Below are positions 1-4,982 of a stretch of 5,026 nt of DNA, piece after piece. The stretch is from contig DSCZ01000129.1 of NCBI GenBank assembly GCA_011048855.1, positions 1 through 5,026 on the forward strand. Direction: 5' to 3'. The DNA comes from Desulfobacteraceae bacterium (GTDB lineage Bacteria > Desulfobacterota > DSM-4660 > Desulfatiglandales > Desulfatiglandaceae). The number at the start of each line of letters is the position of its first letter. Positions within the stretch are counted from its first letter, which is position 1. The position numbers and the translations under genes were made by a program. Under the pieces are notes generated by a model. The model made no database searches. It saw only the letters and a list, made by a program, of their open reading frames with translations, and was not told where the DNA came from.

Positions 1-64
1 GGCATAGGCCGCCCCCGGGCCTCCGACCATACCTGCCTGTCGTGCTAGATAGTAGCGTACACAC

Positions 65-82
65 AGATTTTTTAGAAAATCT
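65..82. other. A/T-rich hairpin downstream of the integrase gene
   Basis: Perfect 7-bp inverted repeat (AGATTTT / AAAATCT) with a TTAG loop, 15 bases beyond the integrase stop codon. On the plus strand it is followed by TTTTT, so it could be a weak terminator for transcripts arriving from the left. On the integrase (minus) strand no T-tract follows, so it is not a good terminator for the integrase. The stem has only one G-C pair, which makes any function doubtful. Confidence 0.25.
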
Positions 83-96
83 TTTTAGTCGCAGAG

Positions 97-1794
97 CTAA
101 TTCTTGACGACGAATTTGCTCTTCTTTAGGTGGCTTAGATCGATGCCATAATCGAGCTTCAAAATGACCTCATCATAGAGCTTCCGGGCGGGGAATGGAT
201 CGGCATAAACACTTGTCATGTCCTTCCCTGCCGAATGCCCTTCAACCTGGAGACGCATCCTGTCGTTGACACCCTGGTGCACAAGCCGGGTGATGAATGT
301 CTCCCTGAAGCTATGAAAGTCCTTCTTTCGATCCTTGATAACGATACCGCACCTTTGCCGGTAGCGTTCATTAAACCACTTGCTGACATTTCTTCCATAG
401 CCATCCCGGCCCTTCTTGAGCCCTGGAAACAACCGTTGCTCCCCTTTGGTCTTGAGGCTATTCACCCAGGAAATAAGGTTGAGATCGTTCAACAGGACAG
501 GGTGAATTGGAATGATTCTCCTGCTCGATTTCGTTTTCAGTGCTTTCTCACCCTCATCGTTGATATCAAACACCCATGTCCCATCTTCAGCCTGCTTGAT
601 GTCTGAAAGATGCAACTGTGCCAGCTCATTGAGCCTGGCCCCGGTGTACAACGCGAGTATCGGCATCCAGAACTGGTAGGGTCTCGTGAAGCTGTCTTCA
701 AGGTAACCTTCAGAATGAAACAGTTTGATCAGATCCCCTTCGTCGAAGGGTGCCCTTGCCTCGTGGGCACGTTTATCCATTCGGGGTGCCATCCCGGTTG
801 CAGGGTTTTCCCCATCATAGAGGCCATTCTTTCGAGCATATTCAAACAAGGTCCCAACCGTGCTCAAATATTTCCGGATGGTCGTGCCTGAAATTCGCTC
901 GGGAACCTCCATCTGGGCTAATTCCTGAATGGTTTTTTTGCGGTACTTGGGATTCTTCTTGATATTCCGGGGGAGTTTCATCAAGGTCTGCTTAAATGCG
1001 CCAACCATTTTTCGCGTGATAGTGTTTATGGGGAGGTCCCCCACCACTTCAATGAACACATTAAAGATGGCGAGATAATCTTCCTTTGTTTTAGTACGCC
1101 AGTTTTTCTGCGTTTCGTCAACGTACTGGGAAACCACTTCCGAGACGAGAGAACTTCTTTCCACTCCCGCAGGGGTTGATAGGCCGTTTGAGCGATTCTC
1201 CCTGAAAGCTTCCCCCGGGCCTTCCCGGAGACCACGCGACATCTGCTGTTTCTCGATTTCAATCCCTTGAAGCTGGGCCCTGAGCACCCCTCTGCACAGT
1301 TTGACCCACTCGGGTGATCCCGTAGCTATCTCATCAATCCCATGTTCTGCCAACAGACTGGCAACGCTCTTTTCGACAGTTCCGTAGTCCCCGAGACCGA
1401 GGTAGGCTACGATGTCCTCCCTGACTGCATCGAGGGTGCCTACGTAACCATCGAAATCCGCTCTTGTTTGGAGCGGGGAGTCCTCCTCGAAATAACGGCT
1501 CTCCAGGCTCTCGATGTACTGTTTGAGGTATTGCTGCACAAGCTCCTGGACTTGCTCATCTGTCAGAACGGCCAATTTGGCGCCCTCCTTCCTTAAAAAG
1601 CTGTAAACTTGATGAATCTGAGCCGAAATGATCTGTGCCTTGCCCCTGGCCACCCCAAGATACCCCGTTTTGAGGGAGTATCGCAACTCCCGTCGCCCAA
1701 TGAACCGTTGGAGGTCCTTGGGAACGTTCACCCTGACACAGTAGGAGTGGGCATTGCGGACGAGGTAGTGCGGGGATTTTTTGACGGTTCGCAT
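97..1794 (-). CDS. Tyrosine recombinase / site-specific integrase (DUF6538-type N-terminus)
   Basis: A 565-residue tyrosine recombinase, expected to cut and rejoin DNA at attachment sites to integrate or excise a mobile element. Residues about 8-70 (LVRNAHSYCVRVNVP, then an LRYSLKTG stretch) match the DUF6538 type of N-terminal DNA-binding region. Residues about 75-200 are a long helical spacer. Residues about 215-325 look like the SAM-like core-binding domain, and about 345-545 form the catalytic domain. The full catalytic set is visible: R387 in TGARLNE, K422 in TKSSRR, H494 and R497 in HSFR, H520 in EGHS and nucleophile Y530 in VYADP. No frameshift or stop interrupts it, so it is probably active. 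The ATG at 1794 is supported by GGAG (1803-1806) 8 bases upstream. It lies 102 bases past the tRNA-Ala 3' end in the same direction, the classic layout of an island integrated at a tRNA, with the cargo expected left of the window. No convincing own promoter is visible. Confidence 0.95.
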   Translation of the reverse strand: MRTVKKSPHYLVRNAHSYCVRVNVPKDLQRFIGRRELRYSLKTGYLGVARGKAQIISAQIHQVYSFLRKEGAKLAVLTDEQVQELVQQYLKQYIESLESRYFEEDSPLQTRADFDGYVGTLDAVREDIVAYLGLGDYGTVEKSVASLLAEHGIDEIATGSPEWVKLCRGVLRAQLQGIEIEKQQMSRGLREGPGEAFRENRSNGLSTPAGVERSSLVSEVVSQYVDETQKNWRTKTKEDYLAIFNVFIEVVGDLPINTITRKMVGAFKQTLMKLPRNIKKNPKYRKKTIQELAQMEVPERISGTTIRKYLSTVGTLFEYARKNGLYDGENPATGMAPRMDKRAHEARAPFDEGDLIKLFHSEGYLEDSFTRPYQFWMPILALYTGARLNELAQLHLSDIKQAEDGTWVFDINDEGEKALKTKSSRRIIPIHPVLLNDLNLISWVNSLKTKGEQRLFPGLKKGRDGYGRNVSKWFNERYRQRCGIVIKDRKKDFHSFRETFITRLVHQGVNDRMRLQVEGHSAGKDMTSVYADPFPARKLYDEVILKLDYGIDLSHLKKSKFVVKN

Positions 1795-1802
1795 CGATCC
1801 AA

Positions 1803-1832
1803 CTCCGTTCTCAATGTGTGTAAGAACGGGAG
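1803..1832 (-). promoter_or_regulatory. Hairpin covering the integrase ribosome binding site
   Basis: Read on the minus strand, CTCCCGTTCT (1832-1823) can pair with AGAACGGAG (1811-1803), giving nine base pairs with one bulged C and an 11-base loop. The 3' arm contains the GGAG that serves the integrase start at 1794. Folding would hide the ribosome binding site, so integrase translation could be low when the RNA is transcribed through from upstream. The pairing is seen in the sequence; the regulatory role is inference. The same inverted repeat could instead be a protein binding site on DNA. Confidence 0.4.
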
Positions 1833-1850
1833 ACGATCGATTTTTAGGCT

Positions 1851-1886
1851 TTAAACAACAAAAACCCGCTGTAAATACAGCAGGTT
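1851..1886 (-). terminator. Intrinsic terminator of tRNA-Ala
   Basis: On the minus strand AACCTGCTGT (1886-1877), a 4-base ATTT loop and ACAGCGGGTT (1872-1863) form a continuous 10-bp stem, counting one U-G pair, followed by TTTTTGTTGTTT (1862-1851 region). It begins 11 bases after the tRNA-Ala CCA end, so it is the natural terminator of that gene. It also separates the tRNA transcript from the integrase gene. Confidence 0.85.
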
Positions 1887-1896
1887 AAAATTTTAA

Positions 1897-1972
1897 TGGT
1901 GGAGATGAGGGGATTCGAACCCCTGACCTGTACGTTGCGAACGTACCGCTCTCCCAACTGAGCTACACCCCC
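1897..1972 (-). tRNA. tRNA-Ala, anticodon CGC
   Basis: A complete 76-base cloverleaf with encoded CCA. The acceptor arm is GGGGGTG / CATCTCC, including the G3-U70 pair that is the alanine identity element. The D arm is GCTC / GAGC, the anticodon stem GTACG / CGTAC has loop TTCGCAA, and the T arm carries GGTTCGAATCC. The anticodon at positions 34-36 is CGC, reading GCG alanine codons. It is transcribed toward the integrase and ends in its own terminator. tRNA 3' ends are common integration targets for tyrosine recombinases, and the neighbouring integrase suggests this one is used, but no repeat of the tRNA end that would mark the far attachment site lies inside the window. Confidence 0.97.
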
Positions 1973-2028
1973 ACAGTCGATGCCATCAAATTTCAAAGAC
2001 GCACTTTTATAACCAATCTCAAAAGATC

Positions 2029-2056
2029 ATTATATACTCCCAGGTGTCGAAATCAA
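2029..2056 (-). promoter_or_regulatory. Probable sigma70-type promoter of tRNA-Ala
   Basis: On the minus strand a TTGATT -35 box (2056-2051) is followed after 16 bases by a perfect TATAAT -10 box (2034-2029). Transcription would start near 2022, giving a leader of about 50 bases before the tRNA at 1972. A second A/T-rich box, TTATAAAAG near 2012-2004, is closer to the tRNA but has no clear -35 partner. Confidence 0.5.
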
Positions 2057-2086
2057 TGGTTTTTTCGCCCTCGTGGTGAAAAAAAT

Positions 2087-2114
2087 TTGACATTGTATCT
2101 TGATATGCTATTAA
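2087..2114 (+). promoter_or_regulatory. Promoter of tRNA-Arg
   Basis: A perfect TTGACA -35 box (2087-2092) is followed after 16 bases by TATTAA (2109-2114); the shifted reading ATTAAT at 17 bases is an alternative -10. Transcription would begin only a few bases before the mature tRNA end at 2126, a normal arrangement for a tRNA gene. Confidence 0.6.
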
Positions 2115-2125
2115 TTAACCTTTAT

Positions 2126-2202
2126 GCCCCCGTAGCTCAGGTGGATAGAGCACCAGATTCCTAATCTGGGTGTCGTGCGTTCGAGTCGCGCCGGGGGCAC
2201 CA
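2126..2202 (+). tRNA. tRNA-Arg, anticodon CCT
   Basis: A complete 77-base cloverleaf with encoded CCA. The acceptor arm is GCCCCCG / CGGGGGC, the D arm GCTC / GAGC, the anticodon stem CCAGA / TCTGG with loop TTCCTAA, and the T arm GTGCG / CGCGC with loop TTCGAGT. The anticodon CCT reads AGG arginine codons. It is divergent from tRNA-Ala, with about 150 bases of promoter DNA between them. No intrinsic terminator follows its 3' end. Instead a truncated transposase gene begins about 11 bases later in the opposite direction, which suggests the original downstream sequence was replaced. Minor arginine tRNA genes are frequent integration sites; use of this one is inferred from the context. Confidence 0.97.
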
Positions 2203-2213
2203 ATAAAATCAAT

Positions 2214-2683
2214 AATTTTCCAGGAAACGGCGGCCAACCATGTTGTCTGACGCCGATTGTATATTCGTGTGTGGTTATGGATTTGAATGCCTGGACAATC
2301 CGTCCAACCGTGTCCGGTAATGTCCCGTAGGGGCGAACCTTGTGTTCGCCCGGTCTTTGTTCGCCCGATCCGTGTTCACCCGATGTATCAGGGCGAACAC
2401 AAGGTTCGCCCCTACGGTGTAAAACGAAAATGCCGTGAATGTGATTTGGCATGACAACAAATTGTCCCAATTGGATATGATTGAAACGACCCGGCAATTC
2501 ACCCCAAACGGATTCCACCATGCGCCCGGGATCTTTCAAAACAATTTGTCCATTAATTATTTCACCGAAAAAACATTCCCTGTTCTGCGTGCAGACCGTC
2601 ACGAAGTACATCCCGCTCTGCGAATAATCATAACCCTGTAATCGAATCGACCGGCGATGGTGAACATCAAAATTGAATTTCAT
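2214..2683 (-). pseudogene. REP-associated Y1 transposase (RAYT, IS200-like), 3'-truncated
   Basis: REP-associated tyrosine transposases are HUH single-strand nucleases that act on short palindromic repeats. The start ATG at 2683 has a strong GAGGAGG ribosome binding site (2690-2696). Visible family signatures from that Met are RRSIRLQGYDYSQSGMYFVT at residues 10-29, the HUH pair H81-x-H83 in MPNHIHGI, and TVGRIVQAFKSITT near 125-138. Recognisable sequence stops at about residue 156 (WPPFPGK) where family members continue into a WQRNYYEHIIR-type motif. That motif and the later region that carries the catalytic tyrosine in this family are absent. The break is 11-12 bases from the tRNA-Arg end. 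The frame stays open across the tRNA antisense strand to 2111, but those residues are an artefact. A 93-bp repeat element lies in frame between HIHG and FKS. The copy is probably inactive. Confidence 0.85.
2325..2417. repeat. REP/MITE-like inverted-repeat element inside the transposase gene
   Basis: Positions 2325-2351 and 2391-2417 are perfect 27-bp inverted repeats (the core reads GTAGGGGCGAAC) flanking a 39-bp centre. From 2343 to 2387 there are three 15-bp tandem units starting TGTTCGCCCGGTC, TGTTCGCCCGATC and TGTTCACCCGATG, the first overlapping the left arm. The 93-bp total is a multiple of three, so the transposase frame is kept; the three units are read as SGEHG/SGEQR/PGEHK-like pentads. 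The element occupies the variable linker between the HUH motif and the FKS region. Similar GTAGGGGCGAAC palindromes are, to my knowledge, dispersed in many copies in some deltaproteobacterial genomes. Whether this copy is a mobile target of RAYT enzymes is inference. Confidence 0.85.
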
Positions 2684-3136
2684 ACCCAGCCTCCTCAATA
2701 AACCTCTCGGCAACTGGGACGCATAACTCACCGGAAACGAGTTTGGGTCGGCTCCACAAAAAACCCCATCCAAGGATGAGGTCAACTTCCGTTTGCCTTC
2801 GAGACCTCATGGTTCCCTTTCGGGCTGGCATTAGCAACTCGCGGAGCAGATTGCCGTGGCGATCAGCGGGCCAGCTCCCTCTCGCCACTCTAATTGTATT
2901 TGCTGATTGTCATACATAAAAATTTATAAATAGTGTGAACTAGGTGCCTCCTGTCATCAATTTGTCCCCCGGGGATAGTACGTAAGTTGATTTAGTTTCA
3001 ATGATATGCAAAAATAAGATAAAAACTTTTAAAACTCGATGTCAAGGATAACATGGCAGGGTATGAACACGGGCTGGTTAGGACACCCCTCGCGGATACC
3101 ATAGCAGTCCGTGTATAGCCTGACCCCTGTCATTCA
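2684..3136. other. Gene-poor region between transposase remnant and yhcG-like gene
   Basis: No convincing gene is present. The left half (to about 2888) holds an open minus-strand frame with a GTG start and no good ribosome binding site. Its last codons contain the transposase ribosome binding site, so it is more likely leader sequence or a decayed remnant. The middle (2889-3050) is A/T-rich, with an 11-base palindrome TCCCCCGGGGA at 2965-2975. The right part (3051-3136) is richer in GC. A small hairpin TGTCAT-TCATC-ATGACA at 3128-3144 has the yhcG-like stop codon partly in its loop, but no T-tract follows, so no intrinsic terminator for that gene is evident. Confidence 0.5.
2776..2810. repeat. 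8-bp inverted repeat upstream of the transposase
   Basis: ATGAGGTC (2776-2783) and GACCTCAT (2803-2810) are perfect inverted repeats with a 19-base spacer, about 95-125 bases upstream of the transposase start. A smaller CATCC-AA-GGATG hairpin (2767-2778) overlaps the left arm. RAYT genes are often flanked by the palindromes they recognise, so this may be a diverged recognition structure. It does not resemble the 27-bp arms inside the gene, and chance remains possible. Confidence 0.3.
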
Positions 3137-4354
3137 TCATGACAAGCAGTCTGGGGTTGTGACCGAATGTGCGCTGTTTTTTGTTTTTTCTCCTGGTTCC
3201 AACTCGGCCTGGACCTTTTCGACCTCCGTCTTCAATTCCTGTTTTGAAGGCAGATAGAGCTGATACTTCGAGGCGAAGATGTTGGCCTCTTTGGGAAGAG
3301 TCAGTTCGACCAGGGTATCGTTTTTACGACGACAGAGGATAATTCCCACCGTCGGCAGTTCATCCTCAAGCTTCACGTGGCGGTCGAAATAATTGACATA
3401 CATCTGCATCTGCCCAAGGTCCTGGTGGGTCAGCTTGTCGCGTTTGAGGTCGATAATGACGTAGCAGCGCAGCAAGCGGTTGTAGAAGACGAGATCCACG
3501 TAGAAGTGGTCGTTGTCGAAGGTGAAACGCTTCTGTCTCGCCTCAAAGAGAAACCCCCTGCCAAGTTCCAGCAAAAAGCTCTCCAGCCGGTCGATGATGG
3601 CCGATTCAAGCTCGTTTTCGGAATATACCGGTCTCTCTTCCAGGCCCAGGAATTCCAGCACGAACGGGTTTTTGATGATGTCGGCAGCTTTTTCCACCAC
3701 CTGACCTTCCCGGGCGAGTCGGCGGATGTCGTTTTTGTCGCGGCTCAGCGCCAGCCGTTCATATAGGGAGCTCGCGATCTGGCGTTCCAATTCCCTTACA
3801 CTCCAACTGTTCCTGAAGGCTTCGATTTCATAGAATTGCCTTTCGTCGGGGTTGTCGATGGTGAGAAGGGTTACATAATGGGACCAGCCGAGCGTGAATC
3901 GAGAAACCAATCGGTCAATGATGACTTCAAAAGAAAAAGGCTCACGACGTGACAAAACAGATTGGTCCGACGCTGTCGGTCGAATCGGGGGGGTGCCAAG
4001 AATTTTCGACAGTGGTATGGTTTGGTCCGACACTGTCGGACCAATTTCTTTGTGCTGTTGATAAAAACTTCTGTAAAGTTTCAGCCTTGTAGGAGAGCTC
4101 CCCTTAATTCCCAAAACTTTCAAGCAGTTAGAAAGACTTGCAAGAAGCCGGCTACCGTACCTTGCCCTGTCTTCGCCACGTTGTTCATACTCCACGATAT
4201 ACCATCCGAAAAGCCAGTTTCGGACCACGAGGGTGAGGTCGACGGAACGGGCGGCGCGCTGTTGCAGTGTGCGGTGTGTCTGTTCGAAAAGTTCGACAAG
4301 ATTCTCAAATGCAAAGCCTCGGTTCGCCATCTCGTTATCTTTAGGATTTTGCAT
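3137..4354 (-). CDS. YhcG-type PD-(D/E)xK nuclease domain protein (DUF1016)
   Basis: A 405-residue protein with the two-part architecture of the YhcG/DUF1016 family. An N-terminal helical, probably DNA-binding region (about 15-100, with VVRNWLFGWYIVEYEQRGEDRARYG in its middle) is followed by a variable linker (102-140). Then come a second conserved part (about 142-235, SRFTLGWSHYVTLL) and a C-terminal PD-(D/E)xK nuclease domain (about 240-375). Probable active-site residues are E271 (FLFEARQKRF), D287 (FYVDLVFYN), D302 and K304 (IIDLK), with Q315/Q317 in GQMQMYVNY. The expected role is metal-dependent DNA cleavage in the cytoplasm; the family's true substrate is poorly known, and members are often found near restriction-modification and other defence genes. 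The ATG at 4354 is favoured because AGAGAGGT lies about 9 bases upstream; Met9 is a weaker alternative. It overlaps the upstream integrase remnant by 14 bases, so translation may be coupled. The linker carries a repeated octapeptide encoded by palindromic DNA. Confidence 0.9.
   Translation of the reverse strand: MQNPKDNEMANRGFAFENLVELFEQTHRTLQQRAARSVDLTLVVRNWLFGWYIVEYEQRGEDRARYGSRLLASLSNCLKVLGIKGSSPTRLKLYRSFYQQHKEIGPTVSDQTIPLSKILGTPPIRPTASDQSVLSRREPFSFEVIIDRLVSRFTLGWSHYVTLLTIDNPDERQFYEIEAFRNSWSVRELERQIASSLYERLALSRDKNDIRRLAREGQVVEKAADIIKNPFVLEFLGLEERPVYSENELESAIIDRLESFLLELGRGFLFEARQKRFTFDNDHFYVDLVFYNRLLRCYVIIDLKRDKLTHQDLGQMQMYVNYFDRHVKLEDELPTVGIILCRRKNDTLVELTLPKEANIFASKYQLYLPSKQELKTEVEKVQAELEPGEKTKNSAHSVTTPDCLS
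3961..3984. repeat. Palindromic repeat copy 2 within the yhcG-like gene
   Basis: An imperfect palindrome matching copy 1 (4022-4045) at 21 of 24 positions when both are read on the minus strand, exactly 60 bp away. It encodes residues 124-131, I-R-P-T-A-S-D-Q. Two of the differences lie in one arm and weaken the palindrome, so this copy appears the more diverged. Confidence 0.65.
4022..4045. repeat. Palindromic repeat copy 1 within the yhcG-like gene
   Basis: Positions 4022-4044 are a perfect palindrome with 11-bp arms (TTGGTCCGACA / TGTCGGACCAA) around one central base. In the yhcG frame it encodes residues 104-111, I-G-P-T-V-S-D-Q, inside the linker before the conserved WSHYV part. A further half-site, CGACAGT at 4007-4013, lies between the two copies. 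The 60-bp (20-codon) spacing keeps the frame. Confidence 0.75.
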
Positions 4355-4787
4355 GATCCATTACCTCTCTGTCGTGCATTGAAACCACTTCAGCCTGCCG
4401 TGGTTTGCTCAACCTGTTGACGGCCGACCGCAAATTTTTAGCGCCCATATGGGAATAACGGGTAGCCATAGCATAATCGGCATGGCCTAAAAGCTCTTTG
4501 ACGGTGAAAAGATCCGTGCCGTCTTGAACCAACCATGAGGCGAATGTGTGCCTTAGGCCGTGAAACGTGAATTTTTGCCGCCGATCCTCGATCCCTTCAT
4601 TCAGCCCCAGCTTGTTCACTGCCCGGAGAAAAGAACTTGATATTTTTCCGATACGGCCGCCATGCTTCTTATCAGGGAAAACATAAGACGCGGGTATCCC
4701 TTTGGGTCTTGATTCAAATATGGCCTTGATTTCGTCATTCATGAAAGCAGCCCGCGTTTTGCCGCTTTTTGTATCCCTAGGGGCGGA
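4341..4787 (-). pseudogene. C-terminal remnant of a second tyrosine recombinase
   Basis: The C-terminal half of a phage-type integrase, unrelated in detail to the one at 97-1794. Recognisable sequence begins near 4781, where the frame reads RDTKSGKTRAAF with the usual catalytic lysine in TKSGK, before the first ATG at 4742. Numbered from that Met, H61 and R64 (HGLRHTFASW), H87 (LLGHADY) and nucleophile Y96 (RYSHM) are present. The first catalytic arginine box and the whole core-binding domain are missing, and an in-frame TAA sits at 4788-4790, so recombination activity is lost. The ATG at 4742 overlaps the stop of the upstream short ORF (ATGA), so a 133-residue fragment could still be made, and its end overlaps the yhcG-like start. 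It marks an older integrative element on this side of the tRNA pair. Confidence 0.85.
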
Positions 4788-4849
4788 TTATCCCCGAACA
4801 CTTCCTTGTGGTCCAGCTTCCTGACCACGGTAATGCGTACGTCTGCCAT
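4739..4849 (-). pseudogene. 5' remnant of an unidentified gene fused to the integrase remnant
   Basis: A 36-residue ORF beginning MADVRITVVRKLDHKEVFGD, with a strong AGGAGG ribosome binding site (4857-4862) 7 bases before the ATG at 4849. The first 23 or so residues read like a genuine protein start, with a beta-strand-like VRITVV. They are vaguely reminiscent of the small TIGR04076-type proteins, an assignment made from memory and not secure. After about position 4785 the DNA is integrase sequence read in the wrong frame (GIQKAAKRGLLS), so the original gene was cut there. Its stop TGA overlaps the ATG of the integrase remnant. The retained start signals may now drive expression of the cluster down to the yhcG-like gene. 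Confidence 0.5.
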
Positions 4850-4925
4850 AGGTATTCCTCCTCTTGCCTGATTTCGAGGTCTACGCCTTTGTGATGTTCC
4901 ATGCTAATCCTACAACGCAATTTGG

Positions 4926-4954
4926 TTGACATGATCTCTCTTCTTTGCTAGTTT
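4926..4954 (+). promoter_or_regulatory. Possible promoter for the right-edge gene
   Basis: A perfect TTGACA (4926-4931) is followed after 17 bases by TAGTTT (4949-4954), a weak -10 match. It points toward the plus-strand gene starting at 4983. The -35 quality and spacing are good, the -10 poor. Confidence 0.35.
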
Positions 4955-4979
4955 CTGTCACCAAAAACGGAGGTGACAG
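4955..4979 (+). promoter_or_regulatory. Hairpin covering the ribosome binding site of the right-edge gene
   Basis: CTGTCACC (4955-4962) and GGTGACAG (4972-4979) are perfect 8-bp inverted repeats around a 9-base loop. The right arm contains most of the full Shine-Dalgarno sequence GGAGGTGA (4969-4976) of the ATG at 4983. Hiding the ribosome binding site in a hairpin is a known way for insertion sequences to limit transposase synthesis from outside transcription; its use here is inferred. Confidence 0.45.
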
Positions 4980-4982
4980 GCG

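Noticed and set aside
1..30. Possible minus-strand gene start (MVGGPGAAYA) running off the left edge
   Set aside because: Only ten codons are visible and the AGG-rich stretch directly abuts the ATG, so spacing is wrong for a ribosome binding site.
235..1596. Several plus-strand open frames inside the integrase gene
   Set aside because: They are antisense to a gene with a full catalytic motif set, and none has a recognisable protein family or proper start signal.
2060..2084. 10-bp stem TTTTTTCGCC / GGTGAAAAAA between the tRNA genes, possible terminator
   Set aside because: The T-run precedes the stem and the A-run follows it on both strands, the reverse of an intrinsic terminator. It also partly abuts the tRNA-Arg -35 box.
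2111..2213. C-terminal extension of the transposase frame (residues such as ARLERTTPRLG)
   Set aside because: It is the antisense translation of the tRNA-Arg gene and its flank, a common artefact, not protein sequence.
2343..2387. Three 15-bp tandem units considered as a CRISPR-like array
   Set aside because: The units are too short, have no spacers, lie inside a palindromic element and keep a reading frame.
2667..2888. 73-codon minus-strand frame with GTG start upstream of the transposase
   Set aside because: It has no good ribosome binding site and no family I recognise. Its end overlaps the transposase start and contains that gene's Shine-Dalgarno sequence.
3053..3118. 21-codon plus-strand ORF (MAGYEHGLVR...) with AAGGA upstream
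   Set aside because: Too short, no clear promoter and no recognisable product; not distinguishable from chance.
3377..4420. Plus-strand frames opposite the yhcG-like gene
   Set aside because: Shadows of a well-supported minus-strand gene with conserved nuclease motifs.
4777..4932. 51-codon minus-strand ORF (MSTKLRCRIS...) overlapping the 36-codon ORF in another frame
   Set aside because: It has no convincing ribosome binding site and runs through the AGGAGG that serves the ATG at 4849. The shorter ORF has the better start.
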